A DNA stretch of 64,000 bases from Streptomyces sp. B21-083 (GCF_036898825.1 NZ_JARUND010000002.1:124001-188000), one strand, 5' to 3'. Shown: positions 29,589 to 38,606, counted from the stretch's first letter. The notes: a model not told the origin generated them from the letters alone. Translations and numbers: made by a program.

Positions 29589-30317
29589 TCAGCCGCCGGT
29601 GACGAGCAGCAGGAGGCCAGAGGTGATCAGGCCGGTCTCCACCACGAGGACGAAGACGTGCGTGGGCAGCCGGTCGACGATGTTCTTGCCGGCCCAGGCG
29701 CCCGCCATGCTTGCGGGGGTCAGGGCCAGGCCGATGAGCGCGCTGGAGGCGGTCAGCACCGCGGCGGCGCCGAAGACGATCAGCTTGGTCAGGTGCATCA
29801 CCACGGCGGAGGCGGCCTCGGTGCCGATGTAGGCGCCGCGCAGCAGGCCGCGGGCGAGGAAGAACGGGGCGACCATCGGGCCGACCGAGCCGACCAGCGC
29901 GGAGCCGAAGCCGGAGGCGGCGCCGACAGCGGCGAACGCGGTGTCGTCCAGTCGGGCGGCGTGTGGCTTCCAGCGCCGCCAGACGACCATGGCCAGCAGG
30001 AACACACCGATGAGGCGGGTCAGGGCAGGCAGGGGCGCCGTGGCGAACAGCAGCGCGCCGCCGGCCGCGGCCGGCACGGCGCCGATCGCGAAGATGCCGA
30101 CCAGGCGCCGGTCGACGTCGCGGCGGTTGAACCACACCCGACTGCCATTGCTGGCCAGCTGCGCGACGGTGAGGACCGCGACCGCGTCGCGGGTGCCCAG
30201 GACGGCAAGGAACACCGGCAGCAGGAGCACCCCGCCGCCGAATCCGGCCACCGCCGAGAGGGCCGCGGTGCCGAAGGTGGCGGCGACGACGGCGATGACC
30301 TGCAGAGCCTGTTGCAT
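29589..30317 (-). CDS. TauE/SafE-family membrane permease
   Basis: 242 residues, nearly all hydrophobic, with about eight transmembrane segments. It starts with the family hallmark AGFGGGVLLLPVFLAVLG (about 25-42) and carries a second related repeat, GAASGFGSALVGSVGPMVAPFFLARGLL. These proteins export sulfite, sulfoacetate or other organic anions, or move them inward; the substrate cannot be read here. The ATG at 30317 gives a natural first helix. Upstream lies a stretch of decayed genes, so its promoter region may be recently rearranged. Confidence 0.88.
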   Translation of the reverse strand: MQQALQVIAVVAATFGTAALSAVAGFGGGVLLLPVFLAVLGTRDAVAVLTVAQLASNGSRVWFNRRDVDRRLVGIFAIGAVPAAAGGALLFATAPLPALTRLIGVFLLAMVVWRRWKPHAARLDDTAFAAVGAASGFGSALVGSVGPMVAPFFLARGLLRGAYIGTEAASAVVMHLTKLIVFGAAAVLTASSALIGLALTPASMAGAWAGKNIVDRLPTHVFVLVVETGLITSGLLLLVTGG

Positions 30318-30689
30318 GCGGAGGATTCTTCCGCCCGCAGTGACGGCCGGCCCGAGCGGGGTGCTGGAGCTTTATCCCCCGGCACCATCACCGCCTCGAC
30401 GTGCGTCAGGAAATGAGCGTGAAACTCGCCCGGTAGACATAGCCCGGCGTGATCGGGGTCCACGGCCAGCAGAACAACGGGTCTACGCATGGTCAGCTCC
30501 GTGGATACGTCGATGAGCCACTCATTGTGACAACGACCGCCGCCTTCCACAGGACCGATTTGAGCCCTCTGCCCTGATGCCGCCACGGAATGGAGTTGAC
30601 CTGCTCCAGCACATCTCGGGCGATCGGCAGCAGTGTGGCGCAGCATCTCCACAGACCCGGGCCTACTACTCTCACAGCAGTCCATCATC
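30318..30689. other. Non-coding or decayed stretch
   Basis: No intact gene. On the minus strand a stretch near 30400-30460 reads PGYVYRASFTLIS before a stop and looks like the C-terminal strand of a lost protein, but the family cannot be named. Confidence 0.4.
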
Positions 30690-31010
30690 TTGCCGGTGGC
30701 GATGCCGTGCGGCTGGACCTTCTGTCTGCCGCGACGCGCGGTACGGGCCGTCGGTTTCCCGGCGGGCTGGAAGAGATAGCCCCGCTCGTCGTCGTCCAGA
30801 TGCAGGACGCAGGCCAGAGTGTCCAGCACCGGAGCGAACGCCTGCATACGTCCTTGCTCAAGCCGGGGTGTAGTAGTCGGTGCTGATCGAGGCGAGCTGG
30901 GCGACCTCCTCACGGCGCAGACCGTCCACTCTGCGGGGCCGACCCGTCTCGGGCAGGCCGACCGTGCGCGGGCTGAGCTCCGAGCGTCGCCGCTTGAGGA
31001 ATTCTCAGCA
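30690..31010 (-). pseudogene. XRE-type (MmyB-like) regulator, frameshifted and truncated
   Basis: On the minus strand the sequence reads EFLKRRRSELSPRTVGLPET, then GLRREEVAQLASISTDYYT, and meets a stop. In the next frame it resumes TRLEQGRMQAFAPVLDTLAC, then DDDERGYLF...AGKPTARTARRGRQKVQP. A run of four G at 30864-30867 (plus strand) where three would restore the frame explains the break. The start is missing (an in-frame stop lies just upstream) and the ligand-binding half is lost after about 30690. This is a dead helix-turn-helix regulator. Confidence 0.8.
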
Positions 31011-31181
31011 TTGCATCGATCGCACCCGGGGAAGGGGGGTGAATTTCCTCCCTGGATGTTCCCCTCCCCGGACAGATCGCTCCGCTTCTCACGATTGCCC
31101 ACGCATGTGAGGCTCGATCGTGAGCAGCAATTCCCGACATGGCTGCGACGTACCGCCCCTCATACCGGAGAAAGCACCATC

Positions 31182-31340
31182 ATGCGCGGAACGGTCATTC
31201 ACCCCCCGGCGATGTGCGTCTCGGACCACTCCTGCCCGAACTGCCTCAACGGCTACCGATCCCCCTGCGTGCACCGGGAGTTCATGAGCACCCGCCATGC
31301 CGAGTACGCGCGCGCATCCCGACCGTGCGGGCACCTCGAT
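31182..31340 (+). pseudogene. Zinc alcohol dehydrogenase remnant with internal deletion
   Basis: An ATG with GGAG upstream starts MRGTVIHPP, the typical N-terminus of a zinc-dependent alcohol dehydrogenase. The next residues jump to SCPNCLNGYRSPCVHREFMS, the structural-zinc loop normally near residue 95, then HAEYAR. About 80 codons are missing between them, and the homology ends by 31340. A coding-like stretch in another frame follows to a stop near 31421 (GERQLADNDEFAVTTITIDD); I do not recognise it. Confidence 0.7.
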
Positions 31341-31614
31341 CGCCTTCGCAGGGGAGAGACAACTCGCCGACAACGACGAGTTCGCTGTCACCACCATCAC
31401 CATCGACGACGCCTCCTGATTTCCCGCTGCCCGCGTCCACTCCGGCCCGTCGGCGGCGGCCATCTGCGTCATACCGCCGAGGCAGGTCGACGACCTGCGG
31501 ATTTCCACCACAGAGAGACCCACACGCATGTCATCCACTTCCGGACCGGCACCCGGCAAGCTCCCGATGCTCGTCGACGACGTCCTGCTGCCCGCCCTGC
31601 TGCACAAGGACGCA

Positions 31615-31767
31615 GCCTGAGCGCTCCGGCCGGGGGCTCGCAGAGGCTGAAGGGGTACCTCGCCCGGCCTGCGGGCCCAGGGTCCTGGCCGGGCGTGGTC
31701 GTCGCACACGAGGCGTTCGGTGTCGACGACGTGACGCTCCGCCAGGCCGAACCTCTGGCCCGCAGAC
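31615..31767 (+). pseudogene. Dienelactone hydrolase N-terminal remnant
   Basis: In one frame the sequence reads AGGSQRLKGYLARPAGPG, then PGVVVAHEAFGVDDVTLRQAE, matching the first beta-strands and the HEAFG segment of dienelactone hydrolases. The catalytic Cys, Asp and His regions are gone, and the frame runs into the antisense of the MerR gene. A 30-codon ORF starting at about 31530 (MSSTSGPAPGKLPMLVDDVL) precedes it; its origin is unclear. Confidence 0.65.
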
Positions 31768-31813
31768 ACGATGCGGGCCTGTGTCGAACCCAACTGGGCC
31801 GGCTCGTGACCGG

Positions 31814-32239
31814 TCAGGCACGCTCGGCAGAGGTGCTCGGCGCCGCGTCGTGTTCCAGACGGGCGTTGAGCGTGGCCGCGAAGTCCTCTGCCCGGGCGAG
31901 TTGGACGCGAAGCCTCTCCACCTGCTCGGTGGCAGCCTGCTCGTACATTCGTACGCGGTCCAGCAACGCCTCCCTCTCGGCACCGGCGAGCGCGCTGTCC
32001 GAGTCGAGGCGGTCGGTGGCGTCGAGCAGGTCGCGCATCTGGTCGAGGGTGAAGCCGAGGGGTTTCATACGGCGGATGACCATCAGCCGGGCGACGTCGG
32101 TCTCGGTGTAGAGGCGGAAGCCGCCCTGGGAACGGGCGGAGGGGGCGACGAGGCCGGCTTCCTCGTAGTGGCGGATGGTGCGCAGGGACAACTCGGTGCG
32201 CGAGGCTACTTCCCCGATTTGCATGTGCTTGTCGTCCAC
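31814..32239 (-). CDS. MerR-family transcriptional regulator
   Basis: 141 residues. The N-terminal winged helix (MQIGEVASRTELSLRTIRHYEEAGLV, then GGFRLYTETDVARLMVIRRM) is typical, followed by a long coiled-coil dimerisation helix (about 85-130). There are no Cys residues for metal or redox sensing and the C-terminal effector part is minimal, so the signal is unknown. The gene is divergent from the SulP transporter, with a 20-base inverted repeat between them, so regulation of that transporter and itself is the obvious inference. The start at residue 6 (32224) is an alternative. Confidence 0.92.
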   Translation of the reverse strand: MDDKHMQIGEVASRTELSLRTIRHYEEAGLVAPSARSQGGFRLYTETDVARLMVIRRMKPLGFTLDQMRDLLDATDRLDSDSALAGAEREALLDRVRMYEQAATEQVERLRVQLARAEDFAATLNARLEHDAAPSTSAERA

Positions 32240-32300
32240 GCCCGTGGCCTGGCCCTTCGTGGTGTGCCTGGTGCTGCCGCACCTACGAGACTTTCCATCC

Positions 32301-32320
32301 CTACTCTAACGTTAGGGTAG
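32301..32320. promoter_or_regulatory. MerR operator between regulator and SulP transporter
   Basis: CTACTCTAAC followed directly by GTTAGGGTAG, a 20-base inverted repeat with one mismatch. MerR-type operators normally lie between the -35 and -10 boxes of the promoter they twist open. A possible -10 TAGAGT for the rightward gene overlaps the right end (32318-32323), with a poor -35 around 32293. Confidence 0.8.
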
Positions 32321-32595
32321 AGTCTCCGACGGTGAGATCGGCTGGCCGCACCGCTGCCGTGTCGGGGTCGATGACGCCCCCGGCGAGGATCCGAACGCTC
32401 CGCCCCTCAAGACGCGCCCGGCCGCGTGCCGCGTGGAAGGCAGGTCCAGCCGCCGTCTGGGTCCGCCTCGCCGATGACTCCGGTCCGCCTTCCTCGGGTC
32501 ACCCGTGGGATGCCGACTTGGCCCGCCCGCCCCGTTCCCGCCCGCCCCGAACTGCTGAGACAGGGCGTGCCCGAGTACGACAGGTACCTGCTTCC

Positions 32596-34098
32596 TTGTC
32601 CTCTTCCGCTCTGTCTTCCGCCGCGCGCCTGCGTGGCCTGCGCCCCGACTGGTTGTCCGACCCGAAGGTGTGGCGAACCGAGGTCCTGGCGGGCCTCGTC
32701 GTCGCGCTCGCGCTGATTCCCGAGGCGATCTCGTTCTCGGTCATCGCCGGAGTGGATCCGGCGATCGGCCTGTTCGCCTCGTTCACCATGGCTGTGGTGA
32801 TCTCCGTCGTGGGCGGGCGCCCGGCGATGATCTCGGCCGCGACGGGGGCCGTGGCGCTGGTGATCGCACCGCTGAACCGTGAACACGGCTTCGGTTACCT
32901 GGTCGCGGCGGTCATCCTCGCCGGCGCCTTCCAGATCGCGCTCGGCGCACTCGGGGTGGCGAAGCTGATGCGGTTCATCCCCCGCTCCGTGATGGTCGGC
33001 TTCGTGAACTCCCTCGCCATCCTGATCTTCATGGCGCAGGTGCCGGAGATGCGGAACGTGCCATGGGCCGTGTATCCGCTGATCATCAGCGGCCTCGCCC
33101 TGATGGTGTACTTCCCGAAGGTCACGAAGGTGATCCCGGCACCACTGGTGTCCATCGTCATCCTCACCGTCATCACCGTCGCGGCGGGGATCGCGGTGCC
33201 GACCGTGGGCGACAAGGGCGCACTGCCGTCCTCGCTGCCCGTGCCGGGCCTGCCGGACGTACCGTTCACGTTCGACACGCTGACCACGATCGCGCCGTAC
33301 GCCTTCGCCATGGCGCTGGTCGGGCTGATGGAGTCACTGATGACCGCCAAGCTGGTGGACGACATCACCGACACCCGCTCCTCCAAGACCCGCGAGTCCA
33401 TCGGCCAGGGCATCGCCAACATCGTCACCGGCTTCTTCGGAGGCATGGGCGGCTGCGCCATGATCGGGCAGACGATGATCAATGTGAAGGTGTCGGGCGC
33501 CCGCACCCGTCTGTCCACCTTCCTCGCCGGCGCGTTTCTCATGGTGCTGTGCATCGTCTTCGGCCCGGTCGTCTCCGACATCCCCATGGCCGCACTGGTC
33601 GCCGTCATGGTCATGGTGTCCTTCGCGACCTTCGACTGGCACTCCCTGGCCCCCAAGACCCTCAAGCGGATGCCCGTCGGCGAGATCACCGTCATGGTCG
33701 TCACCGTCGGCTTCGTCGTCGCCACCCACAACCTCGCCATCGGTGTCGTCGTCGGCTCGGTCACCGCGATGGTCATCTTCGCCAAGCGGGTCGCGCACCT
33801 CGCCGACGTCACCGCGGTGACCGGCCCCGACGGTACGACCGTGGTCTACCGGGTCACCGGCGAGTTGTTCTTCGCCTCGTCCAACGACCTCGTAGGCCGG
33901 TTCGACTACGCCACCGACGCCGACCACGTGGTCGTCGACCTGTCCGCCGCCCACATCTGGGACGCCTCCTCCGTGGCCGCCCTGGACGCGATCGAGACGA
34001 AGTACGGCCAGCGCGGAAAGACTGTCGAGATCACCGGCCTGAACGACCCCAGCGCGCACCTGCACGGCAAGCTCACCGGCGAACTCGCCAGTCACTGA
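32596..34098 (+). CDS. SulP-family anion transporter with C-terminal STAS domain
   Basis: About 500 residues from a TTG at 32596; the open frame extends back to a GTG at 32332, but those 88 codons are Pro/Arg-rich with weak codon bias and are unlikely to be protein. The SulP signature LAGLVVALALIPEAISFSVIAGVDP comes first, then about ten to twelve membrane helices, including FGGMGGCAMIGQTMINVKVSG. The STAS domain (about 390-500) has VVYRVTGELFFASSN, then DLSAAHIWDASSVAALD. SulP proteins carry sulfate, bicarbonate or similar anions. Control by the divergent MerR protein is inferred from the operator. The start is the uncertain point. Confidence 0.88.
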   Translation: MSSSALSSAARLRGLRPDWLSDPKVWRTEVLAGLVVALALIPEAISFSVIAGVDPAIGLFASFTMAVVISVVGGRPAMISAATGAVALVIAPLNREHGFGYLVAAVILAGAFQIALGALGVAKLMRFIPRSVMVGFVNSLAILIFMAQVPEMRNVPWAVYPLIISGLALMVYFPKVTKVIPAPLVSIVILTVITVAAGIAVPTVGDKGALPSSLPVPGLPDVPFTFDTLTTIAPYAFAMALVGLMESLMTAKLVDDITDTRSSKTRESIGQGIANIVTGFFGGMGGCAMIGQTMINVKVSGARTRLSTFLAGAFLMVLCIVFGPVVSDIPMAALVAVMVMVSFATFDWHSLAPKTLKRMPVGEITVMVVTVGFVVATHNLAIGVVVGSVTAMVIFAKRVAHLADVTAVTGPDGTTVVYRVTGELFFASSNDLVGRFDYATDADHVVVDLSAAHIWDASSVAALDAIETKYGQRGKTVEITGLNDPSAHLHGKLTGELASH

Positions 34099-34307
34099 GC
34101 CGGCCTCCCGCGGTGACGAACCTTTCCGGGTGCCGGTCCAAGCCGCCTTCCCGCCTTCCGCGGCCTCGGCTCGGCTTTTGTCCCGCCGCAGCCCGGCGCG
34201 ACCGCCGTACCTGGCTGACTCGGGCGCGTCGTGCTCGTCGGCGTGCGCGCGGAGGGCCGCCGGGCCGGACAGACGCCCGGTGCCGTCCTCACTCCGCTCG
34301 CGACCTT

Positions 34308-34333
34308 GTTAAACCCCTCGGCGCACCGGGTAC
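34308..34333 (+). promoter_or_regulatory. Sigma-B-like promoter of the isochorismatase gene
   Basis: GTTA, 16 bases, GGGTAC: an exact match to the Streptomyces stress-sigma pattern GNNT-N14-16-GGGTAC. The -10 element ends 54 bases before the ATG at 34388. Inferred from consensus only. The rest of the 289-base gap after the SulP gene holds nothing recognisable. Confidence 0.6.
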
Positions 34334-34387
34334 TCGGCGGCGCGTACACGAGCAGCTCTGCCACAGCACCGGACAGGCGGCGAAACC

Positions 34388-34984
34388 ATGGACCGGCCCA
34401 CAGATACGACGACGGCTGGACTCGCTCTCGTCGTGATCGACATGATCAACACATACGAACACGAGGACGCCGAGCTGCTCGTACGGTCCGCCGAACGTGT
34501 CGTACCCGTCCTGGCGGAACTGATCGGCCGGGCCCGCAGCGCTGACGCGCCCGTGATCTACGCGAACGACAACTTCGGGCTGTGGCGTTCCCACCACGGA
34601 GAGCTCGTGGACACCGCGCTGTCCGGACCCCACGCCGAGCTGATCGAGCCGATAACGCCGGACGCCGAGTCGCTCTTCGTGGTCAAGGCCCGCCATTCCG
34701 CCTTCTACGAGACACCGCTGTCCTACCTCCTGTGGCGACTGGGCGTCGGGCACGTGGTGCTGAGCGGTCAGGTCACCGAGCAGTGTGTCCTCTACTCCGC
34801 GCTGGACGCGCACATCCGCCATCTCGGGGTCACGGTGCCCAGGGACGCCGTCGCCTCCATCCATCCGCACCTGGAGTCCGCCGCCCTGGAGATGATGGAG
34901 CGCAACATGGACGCCCGGATCACCACAGCGAAGGAGATCGACTTCGTCCGGCCCGCCGCCGGACCCGCGCCTCCCCCGTCGTGA
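34388..34984 (+). CDS. Isochorismatase-like cysteine hydrolase
   Basis: 198 residues. The catalytic triad of the family is in place: Asp in ALVVIDMINTY (about 19), Lys in LFVVKARHSAFYETPL (about 100) and Cys in SGQVTEQCVLYSALDA (about 133). The cis-peptide region before the Cys is also typical. The family covers isochorismatase, nicotinamidase and carbamoyl hydrolases; no isochorismate pathway genes are nearby, so the substrate is open. A sigma-B-like promoter upstream suggests stress induction. It converges with the HAD gene, 58 bases apart. Confidence 0.88.
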   Translation: MDRPTDTTTAGLALVVIDMINTYEHEDAELLVRSAERVVPVLAELIGRARSADAPVIYANDNFGLWRSHHGELVDTALSGPHAELIEPITPDAESLFVVKARHSAFYETPLSYLLWRLGVGHVVLSGQVTEQCVLYSALDAHIRHLGVTVPRDAVASIHPHLESAALEMMERNMDARITTAKEIDFVRPAAGPAPPPS

Positions 34985-35042
34985 CAAGGCCGGGCGACCC
35001 CGCCCTCAGCACCGGCTGATCCCGTAGAACCCCAGGGTCAGG

Positions 35043-35714
35043 TCACTCCAGGTCGGCGAAGACGCTCGAGTCCAGGTGGCCGAGGAGATCGGCGGGATCC
35101 CGGTACACCTCGCGGGCGCCCGCCGCCTCCAGGTCGACGCGCGGGATCCCGCCGGACAGCACCGCCACGGGGGCCACCCCGTCCCGTACGGCGGACTTCA
35201 TGTCCCACACGGTGTCGCCGACGAACACCGCCCGTTCACTCGGCACCCCGGCCAGTTCCCTGGCCAGCCGGACGGGGTCGGGGGCGGGTTTGCCCTCGGC
35301 CACGTCGTCCGCGCTGGCCGCTCCGAGAATGACGTCGTCCGCGCCGATGGCCCGTCGCAGCGCGGCGAGTTCCGCTCCGCCGGCCGATGTCGCCAGGACG
35401 ATTCCCCAGCCCCGCCCGGCCAGTGCGCGCAACAGGTCGCCCGCCGCGTCCAGCGCGGGCAGCCGCTCGAAGTACGTGGCGTAGAGGGCGTGATGGGCCG
35501 CGACGAGCTGTTCGTCCTCGTCGGGGGCGCGGTCGTCGCCGAGCAGGTGGGCCAGCAGGTCGCCGCCGCTGAGGCCCACGGCACGGTGGATCCGCCGCAT
35601 GGGGACACGGTGTCCCGCCTGGCGGAACGCCTCCCACCAGGTGACGACGTGCAGGTGATTGGTGTCGACCAGCGTCCCGTCGACGTCGAAGATCGCAGCG
35701 CGTTTGGTGGTCAT
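35043..35714 (-). CDS. HAD-superfamily phosphatase (phosphoglycolate phosphatase-like)
   Basis: 223 residues from the ATG at 35714. HAD motif I is FDVDGTLVDTN (about 8-18), motif II a Thr-Ser in LATSAGG (about 109), motif III the Lys in EGKPAPDPV (about 142) and motif IV GDTVWDMKSA (about 167-176). A helical cap lies between motifs I and II. This matches the phosphoglycolate phosphatase/beta-phosphoglucomutase group; the true substrate is unknown. It starts 19 bases after the stop of the upstream LLM oxidoreductase, so the two are probably cotranscribed. Confidence 0.9.
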   Translation of the reverse strand: MTTKRAAIFDVDGTLVDTNHLHVVTWWEAFRQAGHRVPMRRIHRAVGLSGGDLLAHLLGDDRAPDEDEQLVAAHHALYATYFERLPALDAAGDLLRALAGRGWGIVLATSAGGAELAALRRAIGADDVILGAASADDVAEGKPAPDPVRLARELAGVPSERAVFVGDTVWDMKSAVRDGVAPVAVLSGGIPRVDLEAAGAREVYRDPADLLGHLDSSVFADLE

Positions 35715-35733
35715 CCCGGGTGTCCTCGCCCTC

Positions 35734-36699
35734 TCAAAGTTCACGCAGGGCGGGCAGCAACTTCCGCTCGGCCCACTCCATGTACGGTTCCTGGTGGTCG
35801 CCGCCGATCTGGACCAGGGCGACCTCGGTGAACCCCGCGTCGACATAGGGGCGTACCGCCTCGACGACGGCGTCCACGTCGTCCCCGCAGGGAATGGATC
35901 GGGCCACGTCCTCAGGCCGTACGAACTGGGTGGCACCCTCGAACGCGGCGGGTCCGGGCAGTTCGGAGTTGACCGGCCAGCCACCGCCGAACCAGCGGAA
36001 CTGGTCGTGGGCGCGGGCGATCGCCGCGTCACGGTCGGTGTCGTAGCAGATCGGCAGCTGGCCGACTTTGGGCTTTCCCGCGCCGCCGTGCCGGTCGAAC
36101 GCGGAGATCAGGTCCGGCTCGGGTTCGGTGGCGATCACGAGGTCGGCGAGACGGCCGGCGAGTTCGCAGGAGCGGTCGCCCGAGACGGCGACACCGATCG
36201 GCGGGGGCGCGTCGGGCAGATCCCACAAGGTGGCGTTCTCGACGTCGAAATGGTCACCGTGGTGGTTGACGTTCTCCCCCGCGAAGAGCGAGCGGATGAT
36301 CTCCACCGCCTCTTCCAGCCTTTCCAGCCGGACGTGCGGGGCCGGCCAACCGCCGCCCACCACATGCTCGTTGAGGTTCTCCCCGGAGCCGAGTCCCAGG
36401 CGGAACCGCCCCTGCGAGAGGAGTTGCACCGTGGCGGCCTTCTGGGCGACGACCGCCGGGTGGTAGCGGGTCGTCGGGCATGTCACGTAGGTCATCAGGG
36501 GAATGCGTTCGGTGGCCTGCGCGGCGGCACCGAGCACGCTCCACGCGTAGGGGGCGTGTCCCTGGGACCTCAGCCAGGGGAAGTAGTGGTCGGACGTGAC
36601 CGAGAAGTCGAAGCCGGCGCGTTCGGCGCCGACCACATGGCCGACGAGCTCGCGTGGGCCGGCCTGCTCCGTCATCATCGTGTACCCGATCTGCACCAT
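35734..36699 (-). CDS. F420-dependent LLM-class oxidoreductase (Fgd-like)
   Basis: 321 residues; GAGGAG lies nine bases upstream of the ATG. The TIM-barrel luciferase-like fold is seen in IGYTMMTEQAGPRELVGHVV, TSDHYFPWLRSQGHA, GRFRLGLGSGENLNEHVVG and GVAVSGDRSCELAGRLADLV. It belongs with the family of F420-dependent glucose-6-phosphate dehydrogenase relatives found across actinobacteria, which pass hydride between F420 and an organic substrate. The real substrate cannot be told. The downstream HAD gene follows closely. Confidence 0.88.
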   Translation of the reverse strand: MVQIGYTMMTEQAGPRELVGHVVGAERAGFDFSVTSDHYFPWLRSQGHAPYAWSVLGAAAQATERIPLMTYVTCPTTRYHPAVVAQKAATVQLLSQGRFRLGLGSGENLNEHVVGGGWPAPHVRLERLEEAVEIIRSLFAGENVNHHGDHFDVENATLWDLPDAPPPIGVAVSGDRSCELAGRLADLVIATEPEPDLISAFDRHGGAGKPKVGQLPICYDTDRDAAIARAHDQFRWFGGGWPVNSELPGPAAFEGATQFVRPEDVARSIPCGDDVDAVVEAVRPYVDAGFTEVALVQIGGDHQEPYMEWAERKLLPALREL

Positions 36700-36749
36700 G
36701 CCGCTCTTCTCCTCGTGGGTCGACTACGCGATTACGGTTTCCCGGCTCA

Positions 36750-37094
36750 TCACCTCTTCGTCCCGAGCCGCAGGTCGACCTCCTTCTCCTGGTCTCCCGA
36801 CGCCGTGCCCCGCTCCTGCACGTCGAACGCGGCGCTCAGCGCCTCACGGAGTCGGTCCACGGCCAGATAGCCGCCCTGGATCGTGGCGGCGACCGAACCC
36901 TCCAGCGGGGTGGGCCCGGTCGGGATCCACTCCTGGGTCGGCTCGAACTCCGCCGTCCACACGGCGGAGCGGTCGCCCGGCTGTTCCTGGGGCACGTCAT
37001 CGGCGGGTCGGTCGGTGGGGAATGCCGTGCGCAGCACCTCGAAGACGGTGGCGGAGTCCTCCTTGGACGCTCCGGTGAGAGACACGGTTGCCAT
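36750..37094 (-). CDS. Conserved small hypothetical protein
   Basis: 114 residues from the ATG at 37094, chosen for the AAGGAG ten bases upstream; a longer frame to 37235 is Arg-rich and unlikely. The protein is soluble and acidic in the middle (FPTDRPADDVPQEQ, then WTAEFEPTQEW). No known motif. It lies 50 bases upstream of the LLM gene on the same strand and could lead that operon. Confidence 0.7.
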   Translation of the reverse strand: MATVSLTGASKEDSATVFEVLRTAFPTDRPADDVPQEQPGDRSAVWTAEFEPTQEWIPTGPTPLEGSVAATIQGGYLAVDRLREALSAAFDVQERGTASGDQEKEVDLRLGTKR

Positions 37095-37428
37095 CGTCGT
37101 TGTTCTCCTTCGGGTAGGGGCGCCGGTGAAAGACCGTCGCCCGTTCAGCGGTGCCGGGACAGGTCTCCAGCTCCTCGGGACCTCTCCCACTCTCGCCCGC
37201 CTCCGCTCCCGTGGCGCGCGGAGCGGCAGCCGCACGGGCTTCCGGGCTGCGCTCGCTCACGGTGTTGTCGCTTCCTCGGGCAGGGGTGGTGCGAGGTGCG
37301 CGTACCCCGGTGGCCGACGACGATGCGGGCGATCTCGGTCCCCGGAGGTCCGTCAACGGTTACTGCATGCGATGTCCTCGCCCGACAGCGCCGGTTGATC
37401 CCCGGCCGTGGCGGGTAGACGGGTCGGC
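37095..37428. other. Divergent intergenic region, no gene seen
   Basis: 334 bases between a leftward small gene and the rightward ZIP transporter. A GGTT-N16-GGGTAG stretch at the right end (about 37391-37416) resembles a sigma-B promoter with one mismatch, but it is only a dozen bases from the start and I give it little weight. Confidence 0.4.
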
Positions 37429-38190
37429 ATGGCTGACGGCGTACAGGCTGGACTGTGGGGGCTGGTGGCGGGCTCGGCGCTGCTGCTCGGTGCCGCGCTG
37501 GGGTACGGGCTGCGGGTGCCGCAGAAGGTGATCGCGACCGTGATGGCCTTCGGGGCCGGCGTGCTGATCTCAGCGGTGTCCTTCGAACTGGTCGGGGAGG
37601 CGTACAAGGAGGCAGGGCTCGCGCCCGCGGTCGTCGGCACCCTCATCGGTGCCTTCGCCTACACCGGGGGCAACGTGTGGCTGGCCCGGCATGGAGCGCG
37701 CCACCGCAAGCGCTCCGGTCACCGACGGGCCCAGGCACAGCCCTCGGAGGCCGAGCAGGGGGGCTCCGGGACCGCGCTCGCGCTCGGCGCGCTGCTCGAC
37801 GGCGTGCCGGAGTCCGCGGTCATCGGCGTCAGCCTGCTGGACGGCGGCGCGGTCAGCCTGGTGACGGTGGCGGCGGTGTTCATCAGTAACGTTCCCGAGG
37901 GACTGTCCAGTTCCGCGGGGATGAAGAAGGCCGGCCGCACCAAGGGGTACGTCTACGGTGTCTGGGCGGCGATCGCCGCGGCCAGCACGGTGTCGGCCGT
38001 CCTCGGTTACACGGTGGTCGGTTCCTTCTCCCCCACCGTGATCGCCGCGGTGACCGCGGTGGCGGCCGGGGCGATCCTCGCGATGATCGCCGACACGATG
38101 ATCCCCGAAGCGTTCGACGAGGCTCATCTGGCCATCGGGCTGATCACCGTCAGCGGCTTCCTGGTCTCCTTCGCCCTCTCCCACACCTGA
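37429..38190 (+). CDS. ZIP-family metal transporter
   Basis: 253 residues from the ATG at 37429 (an upstream in-frame GTG at 37408 is possible). About eight membrane helices with a short His/Arg-rich cytoplasmic loop (RHGARHRKRSGHRR, about 90-105). The helix IV/V metal-site motifs are clear: LDGVPESAVIGVSLL and ISNVPEGLSSSAGMKK, with a later MIPEAFDEAH. ZIP proteins bring zinc, iron or manganese into the cytoplasm. No Zur- or Fur-type box was recognised upstream. Confidence 0.9.
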   Translation: MADGVQAGLWGLVAGSALLLGAALGYGLRVPQKVIATVMAFGAGVLISAVSFELVGEAYKEAGLAPAVVGTLIGAFAYTGGNVWLARHGARHRKRSGHRRAQAQPSEAEQGGSGTALALGALLDGVPESAVIGVSLLDGGAVSLVTVAAVFISNVPEGLSSSAGMKKAGRTKGYVYGVWAAIAAASTVSAVLGYTVVGSFSPTVIAAVTAVAAGAILAMIADTMIPEAFDEAHLAIGLITVSGFLVSFALSHT

Positions 38191-38390
38191 CACCCCGGTC
38201 CGCGGCTCACCGGCTCCTACGACGGTTTCCCGCACCGCACCGCACAGCACAGGACGCGCCGGCGATCTCTACGGCCAGGCCCGGTTCGCCGCCAGACACG
38301 CCCTCCACGCATGACGACCACGCTTCCCGGCTTTCCTCCTCGCCGGGTGGGCCACCCGAGCGGAAAGGGACGTCCGCAAGAGGAGTTGTC

Positions 38391-38606
38391 GTGGTGTTCG
38401 CCGCTTTCCTGCTGCCCCCGGGGATGCTGTGCCTGGTACTGGCGTTGGGTCGCTATGAGGAGTGGCTGCTGGGGCAGTCCGCACCCATGCGGTCGGCACG
38501 GCACGCCGTGGCCAGGCACCATCTGTCCCTGGTCCTCCGCACGGACTCCCGGACGAGGCCGGGCGGCAACGAACCTGAGCACCGGTGGGACGCCGACGCC
38601 GCCTAG
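38391..38606 (+). CDS. Small membrane protein
   Basis: 71 residues from tandem GTG codons preceded by GAGGAG at ideal spacing. One N-terminal membrane helix (MVFAAFLLPPGMLCLVLALG) precedes a cytoplasmic tail beginning RYEEWLLG. Short proteins with this plan are common in Streptomyces and have no assigned function. Confidence 0.7.
   Translation: MVFAAFLLPPGMLCLVLALGRYEEWLLGQSAPMRSARHAVARHHLSLVLRTDSRTRPGGNEPEHRWDADAA

Noticed and set aside
32332..32595. N-terminal extension of the SulP transporter
   Set aside because: Pro/Arg-rich with weak third-position bias; the conserved protein starts after it, so it is probably leader sequence.
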